From contig JAIBEZ010000110.1 in NCBI GenBank assembly GCA_019459485.1, positions 1-42,417 on the forward strand: DNA of 42,417 nucleotides, given 5' to 3'. The translations under genes were made by a program, and so were the position numbers. Of this stretch, positions 24,256 to 33,252 are shown one piece after another. The notes under the pieces are model-generated. The model was not told the DNA's origin and ran no database searches. It saw only the letters and a program-made list of their open reading frames with translations. Source of the stretch: Prolixibacteraceae bacterium. GTDB taxonomy: Bacteria > Bacteroidota > Bacteroidia > Bacteroidales > Prolixibacteraceae. How positions within the stretch are numbered: the stretch's first letter is position 1; each line of letters starts with the position of its first letter.

Positions 24256-27200
24256 ATGAAAAAGCTGATTTCAAAATTGCTGTTTTTAAGTTTATTTTTT
24301 CTGCTGGTACTTTTAAGTAGTAGTATTTCTGCTCAGCAAAAAGTGACCGGTAATGTGACCGATGCCGCTGATGGAACTCCAATTCCCGGCGTTGCTGTGG
24401 TAGTGGAAGGAACTGCCATCGGAACTCTTTCCGATTTTGATGGAAATTATTCAATTGATGTACCTGCCGGAAGTAACAAGTTAGTATTTTCAATGATTGG
24501 TTTTGCCAATCAAATTATTACTATTGGAACTTCTTCCACCATCAATGTCGTTTTGCAAACCTCCAATACTGCCATTGATGAGGTGGTAGTTGTTGGATAC
24601 GGTACTCAAACCAGAAGTAAGGTAACTTCTTCGATTGCAAAAGTCGATATGAAGTTATTGGAAACAGGTATGCGGTCAAACCCTGCACAGGCTTTGGCTG
24701 GTACAGTCTCCGGGTTGAGAGTGGTAACTGCATCGGGAAGACCCGGCGCGGTGCCTGCTATTGTATTAAGGGGCGGAACCAATTTTGACGGTTCGGGTAG
24801 CCCCCTAATCATCATGGACGGACAGATTCGCGGTTCATTAAGCGACATCAATCCTGAAGAAATTGAAAGTATGGAAGTATTGAAAGATGCCTCGGCAACG
24901 GCCATTTATGGAGCTCGCGCAAGCAACGGTGTAATTCTTATTACTTCAAAGAAAGGTAAAGCTGGTGTATCAACTGTAACTGTTAAGGTGAAACATGGTA
25001 CAAATTACCTGAATACTCCTTATGAATTTGTTGATGCTGAAAACTACATTAAATGGGCACGTCTGGGCGCGGAACAAGCCATTAAAAACGGAACTTTGAC
25101 GGCAGGCAATGTGGCTGGCGCAGGTCCAAGAGGAACCGGCAATGTATATAAAGACGCCCAGGGCAATATTATCGATGGAAATTATGACTCAAGAGCAATC
25201 TGGAGCGTGATGCGACTGGATGCCAACAATCAGGAATTATTGAGTCAGCCGGGTTGGAAGCAAATGAAAGACGTGATTAAAACGGCTGCCAACGGAAATT
25301 ACGATCCCAATGGAACCATCTACGATTTGATTTACAAAGATTTCAATTATGGCGATTATGGATTAAACAAAACCGCACAAACCCAGGATTATAACATCGG
25401 ATTTACCGGTGGCAACGATCGTGGCAAATATTTCGCCAATCTGGGTTACTACGACGAAGGTGGTTTATCGCTCGAAACCTTTTATAAAAGACTCAATTTC
25501 GCATTTAACGGCGACTACAAAATTAAAGACTGGTTAACCTCCGAAAGTGGAGTTCAGTTTGCAATGGCCAAATGGAAAAATGAATCGCTGCAAAATGGCG
25601 AAACAAACTATTGGGCACGTATGCTTTCGGCTCCTCCAACCATGCGTGGTACCAATGCTGATGGTGAATTGCTTCTTGGCCGCGACAACAGCGACGGTAA
25701 TCCGGCGTACAATGTCGATAAATATTTCAGGGGCAATCAATCCGATAAATTCACCCTGAATCAGGCATTTAAGGTTGATATCACGAAAGGCTTTTATGTG
25801 AAAGCAACCGGCATTGTAATGTACGATGAATCTTTTATTGAATCCTTCAATAAAGATTTTCGCACAGGTGTGCTGAGTCGTACCAATGCAAACACCGGCT
25901 GGAACAGAACCAGATCATCTTCAGCTTATTTTGACCGCACCATTCGGCAAACTTACAATGCAATCGCGAATTATCAGACCAAGTTCCTTGAAAAGAATAG
26001 TATTTCAGCCATGGCTGGTTTTGAATTTTACGATGCATTTAACTATGGAGTATCAGCTTCCGGTTCAGGAGCACCAACCGATAATTTCAGAGACCTTGGC
26101 CTGACGCTGAATAATGCTGAACAACAAACCAGATCAACTGATTCATGGCATGTCAAAGAAAGAATTCTTTCTCAATTTGGTCGTTTGAATTACGATTATG
26201 ACGAAAAATATCTCTTGGCATTTACTGTAAGGAGAGACGGTTATTCAAGATTAATCGGCGACAATCAGTATGGCGTATTCCCTGCCTTTTCTGCCGGATG
26301 GCTTGTTACAAAAGAAGATTTCATGAAGTCGTCGCAAAAATGGCTTTCCTATCTGAAAATGAGAACCAGTTGGGGTAAAAATGGTAACGTCGGCGGAATC
26401 GGCACCTATGAATTGCAAGGTTCGTATGGTTCACAAACTGCCTACAACGGAACCATCGGTTTTTTACAAAGTGGTATTGCAAATCCTAACCTGAAATGGG
26501 AAAAAACCAATACCGTTGAAGTAGGCGCCGATATTGGTTTCTTCGAAAACCGGATTTATGCTTCAATGGCTTATTACAACAGAATTACAACCGACAAAAT
26601 AGCCAGTGTATTGCTGCCAACTTCATCTGGCGTTTCAAGTGTTCGTACCAACAACGGTAGCATGAAAAATACTGGATTCGAGATTGAAGTAACCGGAAAA
26701 ATCATTCAGAAAAAAGATTTCAAATGGCAGGTTAGCGGCAACGCTTCCTGGAATAAAAACACTGTTCTGACACTTCCTTTCAACGGAAACGAAAACAACC
26801 GGCAAGGTGGTCAGCAGATTTACGATCCGGCAACAAAGAAAACTGTTTGGGTGGGTGGTTTGCAAGAAGGACAGGAATGGGGAAGCGTTTACGGATTTGT
26901 TAGCGAAGGTATCATCCGGAATGCAGAAGATTTAGCCAATTACAACAAGGTTGACCTTGCTGCCGGACAAGTGTGGTACAATGCCAGCGCCGGGAAACGG
27001 GTTGCCAGCCAGAAAATTATGACGGAAAAAGGCCTGAATCTGGCCAATGGTTGGATTCCTACCCAAATGGGCGATGTAATGTGGAAAGATATTGACCAGA
27101 ACGATACCATCGATACCAGGGATATGACTAAGCTTGGACGTGAAATTCCGCGATTAACGGGAGGTTTTACAACAACTTTAAGCTATAAGCGGTTTACATT

Positions 27201-27633
27201 TGCTGCCCGCGTCGATTTTGGTATCGGACATATTCAACAGGATTTTATGCATTTGTGGGCCTTGAGCTGTGCTCAGGGAGAATTTGCTCCAACAACCGCT
27301 GTTTACGACACCTGGACGGTTGATAACCCAAATGCATCTCTTCCAAGATATCAATGGGCCGATCAATTGAATACAAAAAACTACGACAGGCCGAGCAGCA
27401 TGTTCTGGAAGAAATCGGATTACCTTGCATTCCGCGAAGTATCATTAAGTTACAGCGTTCCGACAGAATTATTGAAAAAAGTTAAAATCGGCGGACTGGT
27501 ATTAACAGCTACGGGTCAAAATCTTGGATATTTAACCAACAAAATGCTGAATTTCCCTGAACGTACCGGAAATCAAAATGGTGCATACATTATACCAACA
27601 CAATTGATCCTTGGTGCTGATATTACTTTTTAA
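24256..27633 (+). CDS. SusC-family TonB-dependent outer-membrane transporter
   Basis: 1125 residues. The signal peptide ends near SISAQ (about residue 26). A carboxypeptidase-regulatory-like domain spans about 28-105 (VTGNVTDAADGTPIPGVAVVVEGT), then a TonB-box region (DEVVVVGYGTQTRSKV), a plug (about 130-235, ending EVLKDASATAIYGARASNGVILITSKKG) and a long barrel ending LILGADITF. Unlike the SusC at 11473 it has no STN domain, which fits control by the GntR regulator instead of an ECF sigma factor. The operator lies just upstream and SusD follows after 31 bases. From its place next to sialidase and esterase genes it probably imports sialylated or sialic-acid-derived oligosaccharides. Confidence 0.95.
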   Translation: MKKLISKLLFLSLFFLLVLLSSSISAQQKVTGNVTDAADGTPIPGVAVVVEGTAIGTLSDFDGNYSIDVPAGSNKLVFSMIGFANQIITIGTSSTINVVLQTSNTAIDEVVVVGYGTQTRSKVTSSIAKVDMKLLETGMRSNPAQALAGTVSGLRVVTASGRPGAVPAIVLRGGTNFDGSGSPLIIMDGQIRGSLSDINPEEIESMEVLKDASATAIYGARASNGVILITSKKGKAGVSTVTVKVKHGTNYLNTPYEFVDAENYIKWARLGAEQAIKNGTLTAGNVAGAGPRGTGNVYKDAQGNIIDGNYDSRAIWSVMRLDANNQELLSQPGWKQMKDVIKTAANGNYDPNGTIYDLIYKDFNYGDYGLNKTAQTQDYNIGFTGGNDRGKYFANLGYYDEGGLSLETFYKRLNFAFNGDYKIKDWLTSESGVQFAMAKWKNESLQNGETNYWARMLSAPPTMRGTNADGELLLGRDNSDGNPAYNVDKYFRGNQSDKFTLNQAFKVDITKGFYVKATGIVMYDESFIESFNKDFRTGVLSRTNANTGWNRTRSSSAYFDRTIRQTYNAIANYQTKFLEKNSISAMAGFEFYDAFNYGVSASGSGAPTDNFRDLGLTLNNAEQQTRSTDSWHVKERILSQFGRLNYDYDEKYLLAFTVRRDGYSRLIGDNQYGVFPAFSAGWLVTKEDFMKSSQKWLSYLKMRTSWGKNGNVGGIGTYELQGSYGSQTAYNGTIGFLQSGIANPNLKWEKTNTVEVGADIGFFENRIYASMAYYNRITTDKIASVLLPTSSGVSSVRTNNGSMKNTGFEIEVTGKIIQKKDFKWQVSGNASWNKNTVLTLPFNGNENNRQGGQQIYDPATKKTVWVGGLQEGQEWGSVYGFVSEGIIRNAEDLANYNKVDLAAGQVWYNASAGKRVASQKIMTEKGLNLANGWIPTQMGDVMWKDIDQNDTIDTRDMTKLGREIPRLTGGFTTTLSYKRFTFAARVDFGIGHIQQDFMHLWALSCAQGEFAPTTAVYDTWTVDNPNASLPRYQWADQLNTKNYDRPSSMFWKKSDYLAFREVSLSYSVPTELLKKVKIGGLVLTATGQNLGYLTNKMLNFPERTGNQNGAYIIPTQLILGADITF

Positions 27634-27664
27634 TTAAAAATTACAATATTCTAAATAAAGGATT

Positions 27665-29230
27665 ATGAAAAATATAAAGTATTTAATATTGGCGGTAATA
27701 ATTTCATTTACTGTCGCCTCGTGCGAGGATACACTTGATCTTGCTCCGGTAGATTATTTTGGTGATGGTAACTTTTGGCAAAATGAATCGCAGGTTTCCA
27801 ACTTTATGGTGGGTATTCACAAGCAACTCCGCGACAATCAGTTCATGTTTGTTCGGTTGGGAGAAATGCGTTCAGGTATTTACAGCAATGTCGATCGCCA
27901 GAATACATCGTTGAATGAATTGCAGATTATCGAGCAGCGCATTGACGAAAATTCAGCAGGAATTGGTTCATGGGCCGGATTTTACGGTCCGATTTTACAG
28001 TTGAATCTTTTTATCCAAAAAACAGAAGAAGTAACATTCCTGACAGCTGATAAAAAGAACTATCTCTTGGGCCAGGCTTATGGATTGCGAGCTTTCTATT
28101 ATTTCCATTTGCTGCGCACCTACGGAGGTGTACCTCTTCGTCTTGAACCCGAAGTATTGAACGGAAATACCGATCCTGTACTTTTACGCAAAGCCAGAGC
28201 CACCGAAGCTGAAACCCTGGCTGCAATTAAGGCTGATCTTAATAAATCAGTAACTGCATTTGGCGCTTTACCAAGTCCGGCAGGAAAAAGCCAGTGGAGT
28301 CCAAAAGCTACTCTTATGCTGAAAGGCGAAGTTTATTTATGGTCAGCAAAAGTTTATGGTGCAACCGCCGATTTGGCCGAAGCAAAATCAGCGTTGAACG
28401 CCATTACCGGAAGCACACTGCAGACAAGTTTTGCCAATGTTTTCGCTTATAATCAAAAAGACAATTCGGAAATTATTTTGAATCTCCGCTACCTGGTTGG
28501 TGAAGCCGAAATGGGTGGAGTTGCCGCATACACTTATTCAACATTCAATTTCGACAACCTGCACTACAAAGATTCACTGGCAAGTGGTGCACTGCTCGTT
28601 GATCCTTTGGTGATTGCTGCTCCAAATGCTCAGCAGATTATTCAACGCTACGGTTATACTTTCGAGTTGTTTAAAGCATACAATGTTGCCGATACGAGGA
28701 GAGACGTTACTTTCTATGATTATTACAAAGTAACCAAAACTCCTTACAAGATTGATGTTAGAAATACTGCATTAGTTAAATTCCTCGGAACAATTAGCGC
28801 TAACAAACGGTATTTCACCAGCGATTGGCCCATATACCGCGAAGCCGACAGAGTGCTGATGCTTGCTGAAATTGCCAATGCTGAAGGAGGCGATCCCTCC
28901 AGCTACATCAAGCAAATTCGCGACCGTGCATTTGCCCCGGGTGTCGATCCAACTCCTTTTGTGAATTCAACCAAAGACAATAACGAATTGGCTATCTTTT
29001 CAGAACGGGTCAAAGAGTTTGTTTTTGAAGGTAAATCATGGTACGATTTACGAAGAATGAAATACGGGTCTGAACCGTTGGTATTCAAAAGTACCAGCCA
29101 TAATTATGGAGTTTTGGACAAAGCCAGCAAATCGCACATGATTTTATGGCCGATCGAAAAAGCGATTTGGACCAATGATCCGCTGGTAAATCAAACGCCA
29201 GGTTATGCAACTGCAAAACCAGCCAATTAA
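27665..29230 (+). CDS. SusD/RagB-family glycan-binding lipoprotein
   Basis: 521 residues, a normal SusD length. The signal peptide ends at TVASC with Cys20 lipidated, then EDTLDLAPVDYFGDGNFWQNESQV. Early TPR helices (LLGQAYGLRAFYYFHLLRTYGGVPL) and the C-terminal RagB block (WPIYREADRVLMLAEIANAEGG, KEFVFEGKSWYDLRRMK, LWPIEKAIWTNDPLVNQTPGY) are clear. It is the surface lid of the SusC partner upstream. A stable hairpin at 29278-29303 follows, so transcription into the sialidase cassette may be reduced or may restart there. Confidence 0.95.
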   Translation: MKNIKYLILAVIISFTVASCEDTLDLAPVDYFGDGNFWQNESQVSNFMVGIHKQLRDNQFMFVRLGEMRSGIYSNVDRQNTSLNELQIIEQRIDENSAGIGSWAGFYGPILQLNLFIQKTEEVTFLTADKKNYLLGQAYGLRAFYYFHLLRTYGGVPLRLEPEVLNGNTDPVLLRKARATEAETLAAIKADLNKSVTAFGALPSPAGKSQWSPKATLMLKGEVYLWSAKVYGATADLAEAKSALNAITGSTLQTSFANVFAYNQKDNSEIILNLRYLVGEAEMGGVAAYTYSTFNFDNLHYKDSLASGALLVDPLVIAAPNAQQIIQRYGYTFELFKAYNVADTRRDVTFYDYYKVTKTPYKIDVRNTALVKFLGTISANKRYFTSDWPIYREADRVLMLAEIANAEGGDPSSYIKQIRDRAFAPGVDPTPFVNSTKDNNELAIFSERVKEFVFEGKSWYDLRRMKYGSEPLVFKSTSHNYGVLDKASKSHMILWPIEKAIWTNDPLVNQTPGYATAKPAN

Positions 29231-29277
29231 ATGATCTTTCGCAGTTTTAGTTTATAGATTTGGTTAAAGGCCAATGA

Positions 29278-29316
29278 GTAAGGGCCTGGAAACAGGCTCT
29301 TACTTAATTTTTATTT
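29278..29316 (+). terminator. Terminator or attenuator between susD and sialidase
   Basis: GTAAGGGCCTG pairs with CAGGCTCTTAC (one G-T pair) around a GAAA tetraloop, followed by a T-rich tract to about 29316. It can end the SusCD transcript or let a fraction of it through. A weak TATATTTA promoter-like element lies downstream at about 29325, before the sialidase start at 29375. Confidence 0.8.
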
Positions 29317-29374
29317 TAAATAGACTATATTTAGAAAGTCTGAATACGTTTTACTATTCGGTGCAGATTTTACC

Positions 29375-31048
29375 ATGCAACAAAAACAATTAGCTATGAC
29401 AATCCTGAATACTTTAATGATTTTTTTACTTCTGCTTGCTTCGCCTCAGTGTAAAAAGGATGGCGCAATGGGCACCAAGGCAGCCAGCGTCAATCCGGCA
29501 GAATTAAAACAAACCCATTTGCCGTTAAACGCCGGTGTTGAAAATGCCGGAGTTTTGGAATTGCAATTCACTGTCACTCCTGAAAAAAGACCGGTGATTT
29601 TAAATCAGATAGAAATTTCATTTTCTGATGACAGTAGGTTTTCTGGCGTCGTATCTATTTCAGCTAAATATGCCGGAGCCATAAATGGTTCGGATACAAA
29701 TGTTTTATTTGGCACATCGAAAAATCCGGGTCAAAAAACAAAAATTACTGGAACCTGCGAATTGGGTGCTGGCACTCATTTCCTGAAATTCGATATCGGG
29801 ATGAATGTCAATCCTGATTTGCTTACCCGTTTTCAGGTTGAGAAGGTAAAACTATCGTTCAAAAACCATGATGCGATTGAAGTTGCTCCTGTCGAAAAAT
29901 TCATTTTTCGACCTAAAATGGTGCTTCGTGCTGCCGGTCAGGACAAAACCGATACTTACAGGATTCCGGGATTAGTTACCACCAATAATGGAACTCTGAT
30001 AGCCGTTTACGACAACCGATATAATAACAGCAAAGACCTTCAGGAAGACATCGATATTGGCATGAGTCGCAGTACCGATGGCGGACAAACCTGGCAGCCC
30101 ATGCGCGTAATCATGGACATGGGCGAATACGGCGGACGTTCGCAACAACTGAATGGAATTGGCGATCCTTGTGTGCTTTACGACCAAAAGACCAATACAA
30201 TTTGGGTGGCAGCGCTCTGGATGAGCGGTTCTGCTCCTGATAAAATGTTGTGGTGGGCTTCAAAAACCGGAATGTCGCCCGAAGAAACAGGTCAGTTTAT
30301 CCTGACCAAAAGTACCGACGATGGCCTCACCTGGTCGCAACCAATTAATATAACCGAACAAATTAAAGATCCCGCATGGCAGTTGCTTTTGCAAGGCCCC
30401 GGTCGCGGAATTACGATGACCGACGGAACATTGGTTTTCCCGGCACAGTTCAAAACTGATTTGGGAACAAAAGCACTTGACGGCGGACAATTTACCTGCC
30501 ATTCGACCATTGTGTACAGCAAAGATATGGGAAATACCTGGCAAAGTGGTACGGGTGCAAAACCGAATACAACTGAAGCGCAGGTTGTTGAACTGGCTGA
30601 TGGAAGCCTGATGCTGAACATGCGCGACGACCGCAACCGCACTGATAAGGGCGAAACCAACGGGAGGGCAGTGGCAGTTACAACCGATTTGGGTAAAACA
30701 TGGATCACACATGCCTCTTCAAATTCAGCACTTCAGGAACCCAACTGCATGGCCAGCATTATCAGCGCCGATCTGGAAATCAATGGAAAGATGCAACAAG
30801 TGTTGTTCTTCTCCAATCCCGACAGTAAAACAGCACGCAGCCACATGACCATCAAAGCCAGTCTGGACGGTGGTTTGACCTGGCTCAAAGAATTTCAGGT
30901 TGTACTGAATTCAGAATCCGGTTATGGTTATTCGTGTATGAGCATGGTGGACAATAAAACCATCGGAATTCTATACGAGGGAGTGAAAGATCTTTATTTT
31001 CAGAAAGTTCCGGTAGCAGACTTGTTGGGAAATCTAATTAAAAAATAA
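29375..31048 (+). CDS. nanH: Exo-alpha-sialidase, GH33
   Basis: 557 residues. The signal region has a possible lipid Cys26 (LASPQC). The N-terminal beta-sandwich (about 40-175) is the accessory domain common in Bacteroidota sialidases. The six-blade propeller carries YRIP with Arg196, the other triad arginines at about Arg417 (NMRDDR) and Arg488 (TARSH), a probable acid/base Asp221, Glu401 (TTEAQ) and the nucleophile Tyr519 (GYGYSC). Five Asp boxes of the S/T-x-D-x-G-x-TW form occur near residues 233, 313, 382, 436 and 496. It releases terminal sialic acid from glycoconjugates. The GH20 gene starts 3 bases after its stop. Confidence 0.95.
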   Translation: MQQKQLAMTILNTLMIFLLLLASPQCKKDGAMGTKAASVNPAELKQTHLPLNAGVENAGVLELQFTVTPEKRPVILNQIEISFSDDSRFSGVVSISAKYAGAINGSDTNVLFGTSKNPGQKTKITGTCELGAGTHFLKFDIGMNVNPDLLTRFQVEKVKLSFKNHDAIEVAPVEKFIFRPKMVLRAAGQDKTDTYRIPGLVTTNNGTLIAVYDNRYNNSKDLQEDIDIGMSRSTDGGQTWQPMRVIMDMGEYGGRSQQLNGIGDPCVLYDQKTNTIWVAALWMSGSAPDKMLWWASKTGMSPEETGQFILTKSTDDGLTWSQPINITEQIKDPAWQLLLQGPGRGITMTDGTLVFPAQFKTDLGTKALDGGQFTCHSTIVYSKDMGNTWQSGTGAKPNTTEAQVVELADGSLMLNMRDDRNRTDKGETNGRAVAVTTDLGKTWITHASSNSALQEPNCMASIISADLEINGKMQQVLFFSNPDSKTARSHMTIKASLDGGLTWLKEFQVVLNSESGYGYSCMSMVDNKTIGILYEGVKDLYFQKVPVADLLGNLIKK

Positions 31049-31051
31049 GAA

Positions 31052-33028
31052 ATGAATAGCCGGAGCATCAGATATTGGAGTATGAAGGTTACAGGTTCAT
31101 TGGTTGTTTTCCTGTGGTTGGTGCAAACTGTGATTGCACAATCGCAAACAACTGATGTCCCGGCTTTAATTCCGATGCCGCAAAAAATTGTCTGGAACAA
31201 ACAAAATTTTAATATTGAAGGAAACGAATCCCGCATCATTCAGCGAATTGTGGCTAATCTTCCTGAAGTTCCCATTAATCAGGATGAAGCCTATATCCTG
31301 AAAGTTAACGCTGATTCTGTTATACTTCAGGCTAAAACTCCAACGGGACTTTTTCGTGGGCAACAAACCATCAATCAATTAACTTTTACTGAAGGCGGGA
31401 AGCAGTTTGTTGCTGGTTGCGGGATAACCGATTGGCCTGCTTTCCAAATCCGCGGATTTATGCAGGATGTTGGGCGTAATTTTATGTCGCTGCCGATGCT
31501 GAAAGAACAGATTGATGTAATGGCTGCCTACAAGTTCAATACATTTCACTTTCATGTCACCGACAATCCGGGGTGGCGATTGGAAAGCAAAAAGTATCCG
31601 CAGCTATCTGAAGCTTCATCAAATACTCGCTGGCCTGGGAAGTATTATTCGCAGGAAGATTTTCTGGAACTCGTCAATTATTGCAATGAAAGATACATCA
31701 CTTTAATTCCTGAATTTGATATTCCCGGACATAGTGAGGCTTTCCGGAAGGCATTTGCACTTGATTCGATGAGTGATCCACGGGTCAAACCTATTCTGCT
31801 GGATTTGATTGACGAGCTGTGCAATTTGGTTCCAAAAGAAAAAATGCCTTTTATTCATTTGGGAACCGATGAGGTTTGGCACTCATACGAGCGTCCGGAG
31901 TTTGGGTTGCTTGATGCGGCAGTTGCGCAGGTGAAAAAAAATGGACGGGAAGTAATTGTGTGGCGCCCCGGACAGCAAATCGATTCGGACAAGACTTCCA
32001 TCACCCAACTTTGGTCGTCAAATGGAAAACCAAAGGACGGGCATCGTTACATCGATTCGCGCCTGAATTACCTCAATCATTTGGATCCCTTGGCCGGAGT
32101 GGCCCAGCTTTATTTCGATCGGATTTGTGGTGCTGCTCAGGGCGATTCGATGCGGTTAGGCGGAATTCTCTGCTGCTGGAACGATAACAATGTTACCGAA
32201 GAATACGATATTATCCGTCAAAATCCGGTTTATCCCGGAATGCTGACTTACAGCGAAACTTCGTGGAAAGGTCAGCCGGTTGATATTGGTGATGGTTTTC
32301 TGGCGAAACTTCCTTCTCCTGAAAATCCATTGTACAAAGAGTTTCAGGATTTTGAAGACAGGCTGGTTCGCCACCGTGATCTTTATTTCCAGGGAAAACC
32401 ATTTCCATATGTAAAGCAAACTCAGATTGTCTGGAATATTTATGGCCCGTTTGAGCAAAAAGGAAATGTGGATCATAAGTTTAAAGGTGAAGAAACATTT
32501 GAGAAAAATATACCTGCCGATTACAGGAATTATGCAGTTTTAGGGCCGGTTCATGGCGGAACAATTCATGTCAGGCATTTTTTTGGATTCCCATCTTTTA
32601 TTTCTGAAAAGCAGGGAACTGTATTTGCTTCGACAAACATTTGGTCACCAAAAGATCAGGAAGTGGACTGCTGGATTAGTTTTCACGACTGGTCGCGTTC
32701 GGGTGGGAGACGCGGCGGCCCATTCCCTGCACAAGGACAGTGGCATAACACCAGCCCAAAGGTTTGGCTGAACCGAAAATTGATTGAACCACCCATCTGG
32801 AAAAATCCGGGTATGGCTGAAAAAACAGAGGAAATCCCATTTGAAGACGAGAATTATTCATTCCGGAAACCCACAAAAATAAGCTTAAAAAAAGGCTGGA
32901 ACGAAGTTTTGCTGAAAGTGCCGCAAGGCGAAACTTCCTGGAAATGGATGTTCACTTTCGTTCCTGTACGAATTGAAAATGAACAGGTAAAGGAAATTGA
33001 AGGGCTTAAATTTTCTGTCGATAAATAA
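31052..33028 (+). CDS. Beta-N-acetylhexosaminidase, GH20, with C-terminal sandwich domain
   Basis: 658 residues. The signal peptide ends near TVIAQ (residue 30). The GH20b-like N-terminal domain spans about 38-130, and the catalytic barrel about 132-440 with GFMQDVGRNF, FHFHVTDNPGWRLE, PEFDIPGHSEA and the catalytic pair Asp273-Glu274 in HLGTDEVWH (substrate-assisted mechanism). Residues about 480-650 form an added domain (KVWLNRKLIEPP..., KKGWNEVLLKVP) resembling the sandwich domains appended to GH2 and GH106 enzymes. It removes GlcNAc or GalNAc once sialic acid and galactose are gone. It is tightly coupled to the sialidase gene (3 bases). Confidence 0.93.
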   Translation: MNSRSIRYWSMKVTGSLVVFLWLVQTVIAQSQTTDVPALIPMPQKIVWNKQNFNIEGNESRIIQRIVANLPEVPINQDEAYILKVNADSVILQAKTPTGLFRGQQTINQLTFTEGGKQFVAGCGITDWPAFQIRGFMQDVGRNFMSLPMLKEQIDVMAAYKFNTFHFHVTDNPGWRLESKKYPQLSEASSNTRWPGKYYSQEDFLELVNYCNERYITLIPEFDIPGHSEAFRKAFALDSMSDPRVKPILLDLIDELCNLVPKEKMPFIHLGTDEVWHSYERPEFGLLDAAVAQVKKNGREVIVWRPGQQIDSDKTSITQLWSSNGKPKDGHRYIDSRLNYLNHLDPLAGVAQLYFDRICGAAQGDSMRLGGILCCWNDNNVTEEYDIIRQNPVYPGMLTYSETSWKGQPVDIGDGFLAKLPSPENPLYKEFQDFEDRLVRHRDLYFQGKPFPYVKQTQIVWNIYGPFEQKGNVDHKFKGEETFEKNIPADYRNYAVLGPVHGGTIHVRHFFGFPSFISEKQGTVFASTNIWSPKDQEVDCWISFHDWSRSGGRRGGPFPAQGQWHNTSPKVWLNRKLIEPPIWKNPGMAEKTEEIPFEDENYSFRKPTKISLKKGWNEVLLKVPQGETSWKWMFTFVPVRIENEQVKEIEGLKFSVDK

Positions 33029-33054
33029 ATTAATATGAATATCCTATTGTTTAC

Positions 33055-33185
33055 CCAAGATATACTTTGCCGTCAGCTTCAGCTGACGGATAAATTAGGG
33101 AGCACAGGCAAAGGCTTTAGCCACAGTTTTTGGGCTAAAGCCCAGATATCTTGGTTCCCTTTTATCCGTTGACTGAAGTCAACGG
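33055..33185. repeat. Multi-hairpin REP/REPIN-like intergenic element
   Basis: Three perfect hairpins: CCGTCAGCT/AGCTGACGG (33070-33089), GGCTTTAGCC/GGCTAAAGCC (33113-33142) and CCGTTGACT/AGTCAACGG (33166-33185). Outer 9-bp arms CCAAGATAT/ATATCTTGG (33055-33063, 33146-33154) enclose the first two. The first and third hairpins share the flanks TTTG and ATAAA in inverted orientation. It lies between the GH20 and esterase genes in the sialoglycan operon. Confidence 0.75.
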
Positions 33186-33252
33186 CAAATGATATTAGCT
33201 CAATATTAAAGTATTTAGGTACACAACCAGATACTCATATAAATAAAACACA

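Noticed and set aside
30260-30712. Two overlapping open frames of 138-150 codons on minus in the sialidase gene
   Set aside because: Both mirror the sialidase propeller region and give low-complexity Cys/Val/Ser-rich products.
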